From the NCBI RefSeq assembly GCF_004331685.1, contig NZ_SJSM01000020.1, forward strand, positions 1-64,000: a stretch of DNA of 64,000 nt. Direction: 5' to 3'. The stretch is from Pedobacter hiemivivus (GTDB lineage: Bacteria; Bacteroidota; Bacteroidia; Sphingobacteriales; Sphingobacteriaceae). The notes below the pieces were generated by a model, which was not told the origin of the DNA, ran no database searches, and was given only the letters and a program-made list of their open reading frames with translations. The first letter of the stretch is position 1. Every line of letters begins with the position of its first letter. A program made the translations under genes and the position numbers. Of this stretch, positions 34,850 to 45,800 are shown piece by piece.

Positions 34850-35563
34850 ATGAAAGAAAGTAAGTGTATGAAAGAGCCTAAAGATTATTCATTTTGTAAA
34901 ATGTCGGTAAGAAAATCAATTGAAGATGAGTTCAGTAGCAGGGGCTTAAGTATTTCGCATAGGTCAGAAGGAGAGTTGATAATCATCAATGATTTTTTTA
35001 ACTACCTACGCAGTTTTCTGGATCTCTCAGATGCGTTTTATAGTATGGTATTGCCGATGCTCGAGGTTGAGACTTTGAAAAAAATGACAATGGTGGATGC
35101 CGAAGGCAGCATATGTGCTGAGGGTTTTTGGTTGCAGTCGGGCTATGGACGTTATTATACCAATAAGGTAGACAAAGAAGGTTTACCATATGAGGAAACT
35201 GCGGATTTTTGTAAACCGGGTAAAGTAGAGATGATTCCTGTAAACAGTGATCTTAATTTGCAACTGGCTCGTGGTGCAATAATTATCCTCTTACCAAAAG
35301 AATATTTTGAGTGTTTGAAGTTGAATGCTCCTGAAGTGGAAGAGTTAGGGAAGAAAATTTTTGACTTGGAGAAACAGGGTTTTTTAGAGAAAATGAAAAT
35401 AGGGAAGATGAAACCAAGAGAAAGATACCAGGAATTCCTAAGTTTTTTTGGGGTTGAGATTGAACAATACTTTGCAGTAAAGCACATAGCCAGCTTTTTA
35501 GCAATGCAACCTTCATTTCTGAGCAGATTGCGTGGAGAGAATTTTAAAAGGCAAACTAAATAA
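34850..35563 (+). CDS. Crp/Fnr-type cyclic-nucleotide-binding regulator, divergent
   Basis: A 237-residue protein. The middle follows the cNMP-binding beta-roll layout, with strands and turns around LKKMTMVDAEGSICAEGFWLQ and a sensor-helix region. The C-terminus YFAVKHIASFLAMQPSFLSRLRG is the helix-turn-helix seen in Bacteroidota Crp-like proteins (HIASFLG.TPE.LSRIR). The sequence is divergent and the phosphate-binding cassette is not clear, so ligand binding is uncertain. The start is uncertain: ATG codons at 34868 and 34901 are also possible. It lies between the bioA run and the PUL and may regulate either. Confidence 0.7.
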   Translation: MKESKCMKEPKDYSFCKMSVRKSIEDEFSSRGLSISHRSEGELIIINDFFNYLRSFLDLSDAFYSMVLPMLEVETLKKMTMVDAEGSICAEGFWLQSGYGRYYTNKVDKEGLPYEETADFCKPGKVEMIPVNSDLNLQLARGAIIILLPKEYFECLKLNAPEVEELGKKIFDLEKQGFLEKMKIGKMKPRERYQEFLSFFGVEIEQYFAVKHIASFLAMQPSFLSRLRGENFKRQTK

Positions 35564-35631
35564 AAAAGTATCTACAGACAGTTTTTTTAATTGTTGACTT
35601 GATCTAATTTGCGCTCAACTAAAAAAAATGT

Positions 35632-36141
35632 ATGCCTTTCAACTTAGACGAACTAGATCTCAAATTATTATTTCATTTACAGGAAAATGCAAGGATTAGT
35701 GCCAAGGATATTTCGAGGAAGATTCATTTATCTCCTAACTCAGTAAGCTCAAGAATAAAGCGGTTAGAACAACGAGGGTATATTAAACAATATGTGACGG
35801 TTTTGAATAACAGCATGCTAAATAGAAAGCTGATGGCCTTTACCGGAGTGCGTTTAATTCACAATAGCAGTTCAAATCTGGAATCTTTTATGGAGTTTGT
35901 AAAGTATGTTCCTGAGGTTACCAATTGCTATCATGTAAATGGAATGTTCGACTTTTTTTTGCATATGGTTGCCACCGATATGCAGGATTATCGCAATTGC
36001 TTGGTCAATACATTCGCTAACATTGAAAATGTGAGTGAACTCAGAACATTTTTTGTACTCAATGAAATGGGAGGAGGCCAAGCGATTGATTTAACACATT
36101 TGTGTAGCAAGTTCAATCGAAATCAAAAGCAGATGAAATAG
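35632..36141 (+). CDS. Lrp/AsnC family transcriptional regulator
   Basis: A 169-residue regulator. The N-terminal winged helix (LDLKLLFHLQENARISAKDI, then LSPNSVSSRIKRLEQRGYI) is followed by a RAM/AsnC ligand-binding domain (residues ~70-155, with YHVNGMFDFFLHMVATD). Such proteins form octamers and respond to amino acids or other small effectors. It sits 111 bp before the six-hairpin glycosidase gene, on the same strand, and is the regulator nearest the PUL enzymes. Confidence 0.92.
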   Translation: MPFNLDELDLKLLFHLQENARISAKDISRKIHLSPNSVSSRIKRLEQRGYIKQYVTVLNNSMLNRKLMAFTGVRLIHNSSSNLESFMEFVKYVPEVTNCYHVNGMFDFFLHMVATDMQDYRNCLVNTFANIENVSELRTFFVLNEMGGGQAIDLTHLCSKFNRNQKQMK

Positions 36142-36252
36142 TGTTGATTGGATATCTATGCTAAGATTGTTGATTAACTAGCCAATTGAATGTCTGAAAA
36201 AGCTGTTAAAAATCTTCAAATTGCAATAGCCAATTTGAACATAATTAACAGT

Positions 36253-38316
36253 ATGAGATTTTTTTTTACAAGAACAAACATTATTGCAGCAGCTTTTTGT
36301 CTTAGTCAGGCTTTATGCTACGGACAGCAGCGTGTTACTTTGCCAAAGCAGATCGATAGATGGGCCATACAACCCAATGGTAGTATTACATGGAACATTA
36401 ACAATACAGTACCACATACCGACCATATTGAAATGGCGGGTGAAAAGGTAGCTATATGGGTTGAATATGGATTGGATAGTCTTAAAAGATCTAAAATTAG
36501 CAGAACGCTTGTATTCCCAACTTTTCGAATGTTACCTGATGGAACCAGAACACATATCACTTATTCATTTCAGGATATTGAACTTCCTCGGTTCTACATC
36601 AATAATAAGCTATTTGATTTTGCAAGCGCTAAAAGTAAGAAAAAAGGGAGTGTAGGTTACGATATTAAAAATATCAACCATAAAGGCATCATGCGTGTAA
36701 ACGCAGAAATCGGAGAACCAGTTTTGTGTACAATGGAACGGAGTATCTACCCTTCCGTAGATCAGCCTATGGCCATTGAGAAATTTGTCTTTACCAATGT
36801 ATCTGATGCAGATCTTCCGATTGCAATGGAATATTTGAAACGTGAGGTAAGAACCGATCCCTCTAGAAGTAAAGTGCAATCACATAGTGTAATTATGGGG
36901 ACAGTAGGTGATGGAAGTCGGGTTTTGAAACCTGGTAAGTCAGTTACTTTTGCTGTTTATTACCTGGCTACAGATCATCCTGATCAGCTGCCAACAATTA
37001 ACCCTGATGCAGAAGAAGGAAAAAGAGTGGCGAGAATTGCGGAGATTGAAGCTCCTTTAAAATTAGAAACTCCTGATAAGGTATTGAATACAACTTTCGA
37101 CTTCGCTAAACTGAGGGCTACAGAAAGTATTTATAAAACAAAGGGCGGCTATATGCATGGACCTGGTGGTTTAGCTTATTATGCCGCTATTTGGGCCAAT
37201 GACCAGGCAGAATATATCAATCCATATTTTGCTTTCTCTGGTGATAGGATAGGTAATCTTTCAGCAATGAATGCTTACAGCTGGTTTGCAAAGTATATGA
37301 ACCCCGATTATAAAGCCATTCCAAGTTCTATTGTGGCTGAAGGCGATGCAGTTTGGAAAGGTGCGGGAGACCGAGGGGATCAGGCTATGATCGCTTATGG
37401 TGCATCACGTTATGCATTAGCCAATGGCAATATAGATTCGGCCCGTAAGCTGTGGCCTCTAATTGAATGGTGTTTGGAATACAGCAAACGTAAATTAAAT
37501 GCGGAAGGGGTAGCTACCTCTGATAAAGATGAACTGGAAGGCCGTTTTCCGGCAGGTAAAGCCAACTTATCTACCAATACCTTATACTACGATGCATTAC
37601 GTTCGTCGGTGTTATTGGGGCAGGCATTAAATAAACCTACAAGTCAGACTGATGTTTACCGTAAGGAAGCCGATGCACTAAAAGCGAACATAGAAAAATA
37701 TTTTGGTGGCAATGTAGAAGGTTTTGAAACCTATAAATATTACGAAGGTAATGATATTCTGCGTGCATGGATTTGTCTGCCTTTAACTATGGGAATTTTT
37801 GATAGAAAACAAGGTACCATTGATGCATTGTTTTCGCCAAGACTATGGACAGCAGATGGACTAGCTACGCAGGCAGGGAAGGAAACTTTCTGGGACAGGT
37901 CAACACTTTATGCATTAAGAGGAGTATTGCAAGCCGGAGAGACTGAAAAAGCAATGGATTTCATCAAATATTACTCGCGCCGTAGGTTGTTAGGGGATCA
38001 TGTTCCCTATGCAGTAGAAGCTTATCCAGAGGGGAATCAACGTCATTTATCTGCCGAAAGCGGTTTATACTGCCGTATATTCACTGAAGGCTTGTTTGGC
38101 ATGCGCCCGGTTGGGTTTAGCAGCTTTGAATGTGCGCCAAGATTACCTAAAGACTGGAACAATATGGCTTTAAGGAATATCCATTCTTTTGGAAACGTAT
38201 TTGATCTGGAAGTAGCGCGTGCTGGCAAGGATAAATTACTGGTAACCATTAAAAAGGCTGGGAAAGATTATAAATATCAAATTAAAGAGGGTGCAACTCA
38301 ATTAATTAAACTCTAA
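36253..38316 (+). CDS. Six-hairpin glycosidase-like exported protein
   Basis: A 687-residue protein from the ATG at 36253 (MRFFFTRTN); the upstream in-frame start at 36190 would put 21 extra residues before a clear signal peptide (AAAFCLSQALCYGQQ). The N-terminal ~280 residues are beta-rich. The C-terminal part shows an (alpha/alpha)6 barrel pattern (GPGGLAYYAAIWANDQAEYI, YDALRSSVLLGQAL, WDRSTLYALRGVL) and ends in a short beta-sandwich. This is the GH78/GH95/GH65-like clan architecture, but I cannot assign a GH family. Its acidic residues (NDQAE and DELEGR) are candidate catalytic ones. It is the first enzyme of the PUL, 16 bp before the GH36 gene. Confidence 0.72.
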   Translation: MRFFFTRTNIIAAAFCLSQALCYGQQRVTLPKQIDRWAIQPNGSITWNINNTVPHTDHIEMAGEKVAIWVEYGLDSLKRSKISRTLVFPTFRMLPDGTRTHITYSFQDIELPRFYINNKLFDFASAKSKKKGSVGYDIKNINHKGIMRVNAEIGEPVLCTMERSIYPSVDQPMAIEKFVFTNVSDADLPIAMEYLKREVRTDPSRSKVQSHSVIMGTVGDGSRVLKPGKSVTFAVYYLATDHPDQLPTINPDAEEGKRVARIAEIEAPLKLETPDKVLNTTFDFAKLRATESIYKTKGGYMHGPGGLAYYAAIWANDQAEYINPYFAFSGDRIGNLSAMNAYSWFAKYMNPDYKAIPSSIVAEGDAVWKGAGDRGDQAMIAYGASRYALANGNIDSARKLWPLIEWCLEYSKRKLNAEGVATSDKDELEGRFPAGKANLSTNTLYYDALRSSVLLGQALNKPTSQTDVYRKEADALKANIEKYFGGNVEGFETYKYYEGNDILRAWICLPLTMGIFDRKQGTIDALFSPRLWTADGLATQAGKETFWDRSTLYALRGVLQAGETEKAMDFIKYYSRRRLLGDHVPYAVEAYPEGNQRHLSAESGLYCRIFTEGLFGMRPVGFSSFECAPRLPKDWNNMALRNIHSFGNVFDLEVARAGKDKLLVTIKKAGKDYKYQIKEGATQLIKL

Positions 38317-38332
38317 TACAAACCAATTAAAC

Positions 38333-40498
38333 ATGACTAAATACATTGCCTGTTTTCTTTTGTTTTTAGCGCTTGGTAGTGATGCCAATGGGCAAAAAGA
38401 AAAGCAGATTATTGTTGAAACTAAAAATACCTCACTTATTTTTACCATATCCTCTGCCCAAAAATTATATCAAAGTTACCTGGGGCAAAGGCTTCTCAAT
38501 CCTGCAGACCAGAGTCTACTGCAATCTACTCGCAGGGAAGCTTATATTGGAGCAGGTATGGCAGATCTTTTTGAACCTGCGATCCGTATGGTACACAGTG
38601 ATGGTAACCCTTCACTGGATTTAAAGTATGCAGCGCAGAAGACCAGCAAAGAGGAAGACAATGTAACCACGACTTCTATCACGCTAAAAGATTCACAATA
38701 TCCTGTAGAGGTGGTCTTGCATTTTTCAGCTTATTACAACGAGGACATTATTAAAGAATGGACAGAAATAAAGCATAACGAGAAGAAGCCGGTTACATTG
38801 ACCAATTATGCTTCTTCCATGTTGCATTTTGATGCTTCGAAATATTGGTTGAGTCAATTTGATGGAGATTACATGACTGAAATGCGCATGAAGGAAAGTC
38901 CACTTACGCCGGGCATAAAAATACTGGATAGTAAGCTTGGCACCAGAGCACAAATGTATCGCTCACCTTGTTTTTTCCTTTCTTTGAATAAGCCTTCTGA
39001 CGAAACTACCGGTGAATTGATTGCAGGTACATTAGCGTGGTCGGGTAATTTTCAATGTTCTTTTGAAATTGATCAGCAAAACTCGTTGCGGATGATTACT
39101 GGTATGAATCCTTATGCTTCTGAATATAAACTACAGCCTGGAAAAACCTTTGAAACTCCTGCATTTATATTTACCTACACTAAAAATGGTAAAGGTGAGG
39201 CGACCAGAAACCTGCATCGCTGGGCCAGAAATTATGGCGTATTGGATGGTAATAAGCCACGACTAACACTTTTAAATAACTGGGAAGCTACGCACATGGA
39301 TTTTAACCAGGATGTATTAGTCGAATTGTTTGATGGCGCAAATCAATTGGGGGTTGATCTATTTTTATTAGATGATGGCTGGTTCGGTAATAAGTACCCG
39401 AGAGATGCGGATAAAACCGCGCTGGGGGATTGGCAGGTAGACAAGAAAAAACTACCGAGTGGGATTGGTTACCTGGTTAGTGAAGCCAATAAAAAACATT
39501 TGCAGTTTGGAATTTGGTTAGAGCCAGAAATGGTAAGTCCTAAAAGTGAGCTTTATGAAAAACATCCGGAATGGATATTGAAATTACCAAACCGAGAGGA
39601 AGCCTATTCGCGTAATCAATTAGTGCTTGATTTGGTAAATCCTAAAGTTCAGGATTTTATATATGATATGGTAAATGATCTGGTGACCAAGAATCCGGGC
39701 ATTGCTTTTATCAAATGGGATTGTAACCGAATGCTGACCAACACATATTCTCCATTTTTAAAGGAAAACCAGGGCAATTTGTTTATCGACTATAACAGGG
39801 CCTTATTTGACATCCTTAAACGCCTGAGGGTAAAGCATCCCCACTTGCCTATTATGCTTTGTGCAGGTGGCGGTGGAAGAGTTGACTATGGAGGTTTGAA
39901 ATACTTTACCGAGTTCTGGCCTAGTGACAATACCGATGGTCTGGAGCGTGTGTTTATCCAATGGGGATACCTTAACTTTTTCCCAGCATTAACTGTATCT
40001 AGTCATGTGACTTCAATGGGTAAGCAATCTTTAAAGTTCCGTACCGATGTTGCGATGATGGGTAAAATGGGCTACGATATACGAGTTAAAAATTTGACTG
40101 AACAAGAGATCAAGTTCAGTAATCAGGCCGTAAAAACGTATAAAGGAATCAGTGATGTGATCTGGTTTGGTGATTTATATCGTCTGATTTCCCCTTATGA
40201 AGAGAACAGGGCCGTTTTGATGTATGCAGATCAAAGTAAAAATAGGGCAGTGCTATTTAACTATTTGCTCAATTTTAGACGTAAAGAATTTATGGGTAAA
40301 GTGCTTTTGCAAGGTCTTGATCCAATGAAAAGGTACAAAATACAAGAGATTAATCTCCTGCCCGATACCAAATCTACTCAGCCTGAGGATGGAAAAATTT
40401 ATAGTGGTGATTATCTGATGAAAGTAGGGTTGAACCTTTCGGCTGGTAAGATAGCCCCTTTAACCAGTACTGTATTTGAACTTGTTGCAGAAAAATAA
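38333..40498 (+). CDS. GH36 alpha-galactosidase
   Basis: A 721-residue exported enzyme with a signal peptide (CFLLFLALGSDANGQ). The N-terminal beta-supersandwich is followed by a TIM barrel with the GH36 segments LLDDGWFG and LEPEMVSP, the nucleophile Asp in KWDCNR, and the probable acid/base Asp in SDNTDGLER. It removes terminal alpha-galactosyl units from oligosaccharides or polysaccharide side chains, probably in the periplasm. It is longer than many cytosolic forms only through its signal peptide and N-domain. It lies two bases before the GH95-like gene and is co-transcribed with it. Confidence 0.95.
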   Translation: MTKYIACFLLFLALGSDANGQKEKQIIVETKNTSLIFTISSAQKLYQSYLGQRLLNPADQSLLQSTRREAYIGAGMADLFEPAIRMVHSDGNPSLDLKYAAQKTSKEEDNVTTTSITLKDSQYPVEVVLHFSAYYNEDIIKEWTEIKHNEKKPVTLTNYASSMLHFDASKYWLSQFDGDYMTEMRMKESPLTPGIKILDSKLGTRAQMYRSPCFFLSLNKPSDETTGELIAGTLAWSGNFQCSFEIDQQNSLRMITGMNPYASEYKLQPGKTFETPAFIFTYTKNGKGEATRNLHRWARNYGVLDGNKPRLTLLNNWEATHMDFNQDVLVELFDGANQLGVDLFLLDDGWFGNKYPRDADKTALGDWQVDKKKLPSGIGYLVSEANKKHLQFGIWLEPEMVSPKSELYEKHPEWILKLPNREEAYSRNQLVLDLVNPKVQDFIYDMVNDLVTKNPGIAFIKWDCNRMLTNTYSPFLKENQGNLFIDYNRALFDILKRLRVKHPHLPIMLCAGGGGRVDYGGLKYFTEFWPSDNTDGLERVFIQWGYLNFFPALTVSSHVTSMGKQSLKFRTDVAMMGKMGYDIRVKNLTEQEIKFSNQAVKTYKGISDVIWFGDLYRLISPYEENRAVLMYADQSKNRAVLFNYLLNFRRKEFMGKVLLQGLDPMKRYKIQEINLLPDTKSTQPEDGKIYSGDYLMKVGLNLSAGKIAPLTSTVFELVAEK

Positions 40499-40500
40499 CT

Positions 40501-42744
40501 ATGAACAAACGAATCGTAATCTTATTCTTGCTAGCGGGGATTTTTCAGCAGACTTTTGCGCAAATCCGGAATAAAATAAACTGGGATACTTTCATGTCCC
40601 GCAATGACATGGTGTTTGATTCCTTATCCACCAAATGGGAGGAGGGTGCTTTTTTAGGTAACGGTTTACTGGGGGTGATGGTGTACCGTGAGGATGCAAA
40701 TACCTTAAGATTTGATTTGGGTAGAACGGATGTGGTTGCGCATGAGGAAGGTATTAACGCCTCTATTGGAAGGTGCAGGTTACCTATTGGGAGATTTGTG
40801 ATGGGAGTGAGGGGGTCGATTAAAAGTATAAAGTTACGTTTGGATTTGCTTAAGGCAGAATTGTCGGGGACAATCGCTACTGATAAGGGGCTGGTTCATT
40901 TCAGTGGACTTGTAGCAGCAACTAAAGATGTCATTATTTTAAATACGCGCACAGAAAAAGATGAAAAGTTAAGCTGGACCTGGAAGCCGGAACAGGCTTT
41001 AAGTCCATTTTTGGCTTTAGGAAAAGATACGGCTTCAAAATACACAGCTAATCCGCCTTATCATATTTCTAAGGAAAACGAGGTAAATTACAATTATCAG
41101 GTTTTGGCGAGTGGAGGCAGCTATACAACTGCATGGAAAAGTATTGGAAGTGGGAACACCAATTCCTTGTTGATCACTATCGCAAGCACTTATCCTAAAG
41201 ATGGTTCGAAGGAAATTGCAAAGCAAGTTTTAAGTTCGATAAGCCCTACAAATGTGCCTCAAATTATTGCGGCACACCGTACGCATTGGCGTAATTTTTA
41301 TCAGAAGAGTTTTATTTCTGTTCCGGATAGCCGTTTGGAAAGTTTCTGGTGGATTCAGCAATATAAAATGGCTTCGGCAACCAGGGTGGGTGCCTATCCA
41401 ATCGATTTAATGGGACCATGGTACAAGATGACGCCATGGCCTAAGTACTGGTGGAATTTAAATATTCAGTTGACTTATTATCCATTTTTCAGCTCTAATC
41501 ATGTGGAATTAGTTGCACCATTAATGAAGATGATCAATGATAATATTGACAATTTATCTAAAAATGCACCTGAGCCTTACCAGCATAATTCTGCGGCCTT
41601 GGGAAGGTCTGGGCCATATACTATGACTTCGGGTATTAAAGTTTTAAAGGGTAATAATGGTACTGAAAGCAGTGATGCATCCAAGGAGTTGGGTAATCTT
41701 ACCTGGCTTTTACACGTCTATTACCAGGCTTACGAGCATACCATGGATAAAAAGATCATTAAAAACCTTTATCCGGTATTAACCAGATCTGTTAATTATT
41801 ATTTGAATATTATGGATAAGGAAAGCGATGGTAAATACCATCTTCCTTATACTTATTCTCCGGAGTATCCTAAAGGAGTTACCAGAGATGCAAATTACGA
41901 TTTGTCTGTGTTTCATTGGGGCTTAAAAACCTTGTTATACATCAATAAAGAACTTGGATTAAATGATCCCCTTGCTGTTAAGTGGCAGGAGGTACTGAAT
42001 AATTTAACCCCATATCCGCAGGATAAATTGGGCTACCGTATAGGTCGTGATGCTGATTTTTCTATTTCTCATCGTCATTATTCGCACTTGTTGCAGGTTT
42101 ACCCCATCTATGATGCCAACTGGGATCAGCTGGAAAACCGCGACCTGATTAAAAGATCATTAAGCCAGTGGGAAAATAATTCAGCTTCCTGGAGAGGGTA
42201 TTCTTATACAGGTTCGGGCTCTATTTATGCGATGATGGGCAATGGAAATAAAACCCATCAGCTATTGAATGAAATGATGAAGGGAAAATATAGTATTAAG
42301 CCAAATACGATGTACCTGGAGGCTGGGCCGGTGATAGAAACACCGCTTTCGGCAGTAACAACCATGAATGAGATACTTTTACAAAGCTGGAATGGGATAA
42401 TAAGGCCATTTCCTGCTGTTCCGGATAGTTGGAAGGATGCTACATTTAATGACTTGAGTGCAAAAGGAGCTTTTTTAGTAAGTGGAAGCCGTAGAGATGG
42501 AACAACTGAATTTATAAAAGTTAAAAGTCTAGCAGGTTCCCCTTGTTTAGTTAAAACAGATTTTAAGGGTGTTGTTAAAGCCATAGGGAAGCGTCAGTTC
42601 AAGATTACACCACAGGGTAATCGAGTAGTTAAAATTGATTTAAAAGGCGGTGAAGAGGTGGTTTTGTATACAGGAGAGAAGCCGCTTAGTTTTACGCTTG
42701 ATGCTGTGAAACCGGATGGTAAAAATTACTGGGGATTGAAATGA
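40501..42744 (+). CDS. GH95-like glycoside hydrolase
   Basis: A 747-residue exported protein with a signal peptide ending near TFAQ. The N-terminal beta-sandwich (EGAFLGNGLLGVMVY, FDLGRTDV) and (alpha/alpha)6 barrel (WWIQQYKMASATR, SHRHYSHLLQVYPI), with a C-terminal region ending LLQSWNGIIRPFPAVPDSW, follow the GH95 layout. GH95 contains alpha-L-fucosidases and alpha-L-galactosidases; next to an alpha-galactosidase either is plausible. The usual order of catalytic residues could not be confirmed, so the family call is by overall pattern. Confidence 0.8.
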   Translation: MNKRIVILFLLAGIFQQTFAQIRNKINWDTFMSRNDMVFDSLSTKWEEGAFLGNGLLGVMVYREDANTLRFDLGRTDVVAHEEGINASIGRCRLPIGRFVMGVRGSIKSIKLRLDLLKAELSGTIATDKGLVHFSGLVAATKDVIILNTRTEKDEKLSWTWKPEQALSPFLALGKDTASKYTANPPYHISKENEVNYNYQVLASGGSYTTAWKSIGSGNTNSLLITIASTYPKDGSKEIAKQVLSSISPTNVPQIIAAHRTHWRNFYQKSFISVPDSRLESFWWIQQYKMASATRVGAYPIDLMGPWYKMTPWPKYWWNLNIQLTYYPFFSSNHVELVAPLMKMINDNIDNLSKNAPEPYQHNSAALGRSGPYTMTSGIKVLKGNNGTESSDASKELGNLTWLLHVYYQAYEHTMDKKIIKNLYPVLTRSVNYYLNIMDKESDGKYHLPYTYSPEYPKGVTRDANYDLSVFHWGLKTLLYINKELGLNDPLAVKWQEVLNNLTPYPQDKLGYRIGRDADFSISHRHYSHLLQVYPIYDANWDQLENRDLIKRSLSQWENNSASWRGYSYTGSGSIYAMMGNGNKTHQLLNEMMKGKYSIKPNTMYLEAGPVIETPLSAVTTMNEILLQSWNGIIRPFPAVPDSWKDATFNDLSAKGAFLVSGSRRDGTTEFIKVKSLAGSPCLVKTDFKGVVKAIGKRQFKITPQGNRVVKIDLKGGEEVVLYTGEKPLSFTLDAVKPDGKNYWGLK

Positions 42745-42841
42745 CAATTCCGGTGATTACAATGCTAATGTAAGAGATAAATACAACTGGAGGTGTTGGT
42801 AATTTAGGTTAATCAATTTTTAACCAAATAACCAATTAATT

Positions 42842-45800
42842 ATGATTAATCGAACAACATCATCCTATTGGTGTATCATGATTTTTTTATTGTGTTGTAG
42901 TGTGGTAGATGCTTTAGGTAAAGGTAATTCAATCAATAAGGTAAATCATTTTAAAAACCAGCTAACCGTAAAAGGTAAAGTTTCTGACGCAAATGGTGCT
43001 TTGCCTGGCGTCATTGTAAAGTTGAAAGGAAGTACTAATTCTACTTCAACTGAAGGGAACGGTAATTACAGTTTAACAATCCCCGATGGTACTGGAACAT
43101 TGGTATTTTCTTCTATTGGGTATATTTCTCAGGAAATTGCTGTTGAAAATAGATCTGTTATAAATGTAACGCTTGTTGCTGAAAACAAAACATTATCAGA
43201 GATCATCGTAGTGGGTTATGGTACGCAAAGGAAATCTGACATTACTGGTTCTATTGTTTCTATCAATGAGAAATCACTTAAAGAAGTTCCCGTTGCGAAT
43301 TTATCTCAGGCATTGCAAGGTAAAGCTGCCGGTATTGACGTACAAAAAGGGGGCGGTAACAGTAAACCGGGTTCGGCCCCTGTAATTCGTATCAGAGGAG
43401 TAAGGTCTATTAGTGCAGAGAATGGACCTTTGTTTGTGGTGGATGGAATTCCTTATAATGGAAATATAAACGATTTCAATCCAGATGATGTGGCTTCTAT
43501 TGAGGTACTTAAAGATGCATCAGCGACGGCTATTTATGGAGCAAGAGGGGCAAATGGCGTAATCCTGGTCACTTCAAAACGTGGAAAAGTGGGTGAACCA
43601 GTTGTTTCCTATAGTGGCTATGCTGGGGTGACAAAGAACCTGGGCAAAATCAATGTGATGAATGGTGAAGAGTATATGAACCTTAAAAAGTGGGCTGTAG
43701 TAAACGGAAACTTTGTTGGAACTACACCCAAATATACAGGAATTGATGACCCAAGAATTTTAACTGATGGGATTTTTGCTGCCGAAGAGATAGAAGGTAT
43801 TAACACAGGGCGAAGTACCGATTGGCAAGACTTAATTTATAAATCAGGACTAAATACCAATCATCAGGTTAGTGTTTCTGGTGGATCAGAAAAAACCCAA
43901 TATGCTGTGTCTGCTGGTTACCATAATGAAACCGGGATTTACCCTGGACAGGCATTTGCGCGCTATACTGTTAAAGCTGGTTTCGATCAACAATTGGGGA
44001 AACGTGTGAAAATAGGCTTAAGCTCGTTGAATACATATAATGATACAGAGGGAGAAAATGCCAATCCTATGGGACAGGTGTTAAGAGCGAGTCCATTGGC
44101 TAGTCCTTATGATAAAGATGGTAAATTACTAGGTTTTGTTCCGGGTAGTGCTAATCAGGTTTGGAATCCTTTAGCCGATTTTGTAGATGGCGCAAAGGTG
44201 GAGAACAGAAAAAGGTTTGGAACTTTTACAACACTATATGGAGAGCTGAGTATAGCTGATGGTTTAAAGTATAAATTTAATGGTGGGGTAGAACTGAAAT
44301 CTGATAACTATGGTAACTTTTATGGTAGCGCTACTTCTAATAATTTAGGTGGTTTATCTACTTCTAACAATAGAAGTGCTTTTAGAAGCAATTTTACTTT
44401 GGAGAATATTTTGACCTATGACAAAGTTATTGCCCAGAACCATAAGATCAATTTTACTGGATTGTTCAGTTATCAGGAGGCTTATGGACAGTCAAATTCG
44501 TTTAGTAATAATGATACTCCAGCGGAGCTCGTATATTACAACCCAGCTTTTGGCTCCAACTTAGTAGGGACTGGGGACTATGAAAAATGGGGTATTGTAT
44601 CTTATATGGGCAGGTTAAATTATGGCTTTAAGGATAAATACTTATTGACATTGACCATGCGATCGGATGGGTCTTCACGTTTGAGTCCGGGTAAAAAATA
44701 TCAGAGTTTCCCTTCTGTAGCAGTGGCTTGGAATATGCAAAATGAAAGTTTCCTGCGTGATGTTAAAGCGGTATCAAGTTTAAAAATTAGAGCTAGTTAT
44801 GGTAGAACAGGGAACACAGCAATAGATCCTTATCAAACGTTGGGTGCTTTGGGAGCCGTTCCTTATAATTTTGGTGATCAAACGACTACAGGAGCTTATC
44901 TGGTTAGTGTGGTTAATAAAGATCTTCGCTGGGAGCATACCACTACTACCGACATAGGAGTAGATTTTGGATTTTTTAATAATAGGTTAGTAGGTACAGT
45001 TGAGGTTTATAGGCAGTTAACGGATAAGTTGTTGCTTACTAAAGCATTACCGCTTACACAAGGGATTCCAAACTCTCCTGTATCCAATGTAGGTAAAACG
45101 GAAAATAATGGCCTTGAATTTCAGTTGAGTACAGTTAACTTTAAAGGAGATGGCAAAAAGGAATTTTCGTGGACCACAGATGCCAATGTTTTTCTGAATC
45201 GCGGAAAAATAACCGCATTAGATCAGGGAGCTATTAATGATATTACCAATAGCCGGTTTGTAGGGGAGCCCATAGGTACAATTTTCGATTATAGGAAAAT
45301 AGGTATTTGGCAAAACACTCCGGAAGATATTGCATTGGCAAAAAGTTTGGGGCTCACTGTAACTGGTTCTGGATCGGTAATAGGAAATATTAAAGTAGAA
45401 AATGCAAATACTACACCAAATGCCAACGGCGATCAAAGGATCACTGCTGATGATAGGGTGATATTGGGTTCAAGTCAACCTGATTGGTCTGGTGGTTTAA
45501 CCAATCGCTTTGGCTATAAAAACTTTGATTTTACGGTAGTCGCATTTGGAAGATTTGGAAGTACAATTATCAGTAGGGTACATAATAGCGGATTTGCCAA
45601 TACTTTTCAGGGAAATTATAACAATCTGAATGTGCATTACTGGACGCCAACCAATGGTGAGAATTTCTGGCCTAAGCCGAATGCTGCATCAACCAATACT
45701 CCAAACAACTCAACATTGGGTTATTTTGATGGAACTTTCGTGAAAATAAGGAGTTTAACTTTGGGGTATAACCTACCTTCATCAGTGGTGGGTAAAATAG

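Noticed and set aside
34850..36141. The Crp-like and Lrp-like genes as a toxin-antitoxin or phage module.
   Set aside because: Both have the size and motifs of ordinary transcription regulators, and no phage gene is near.
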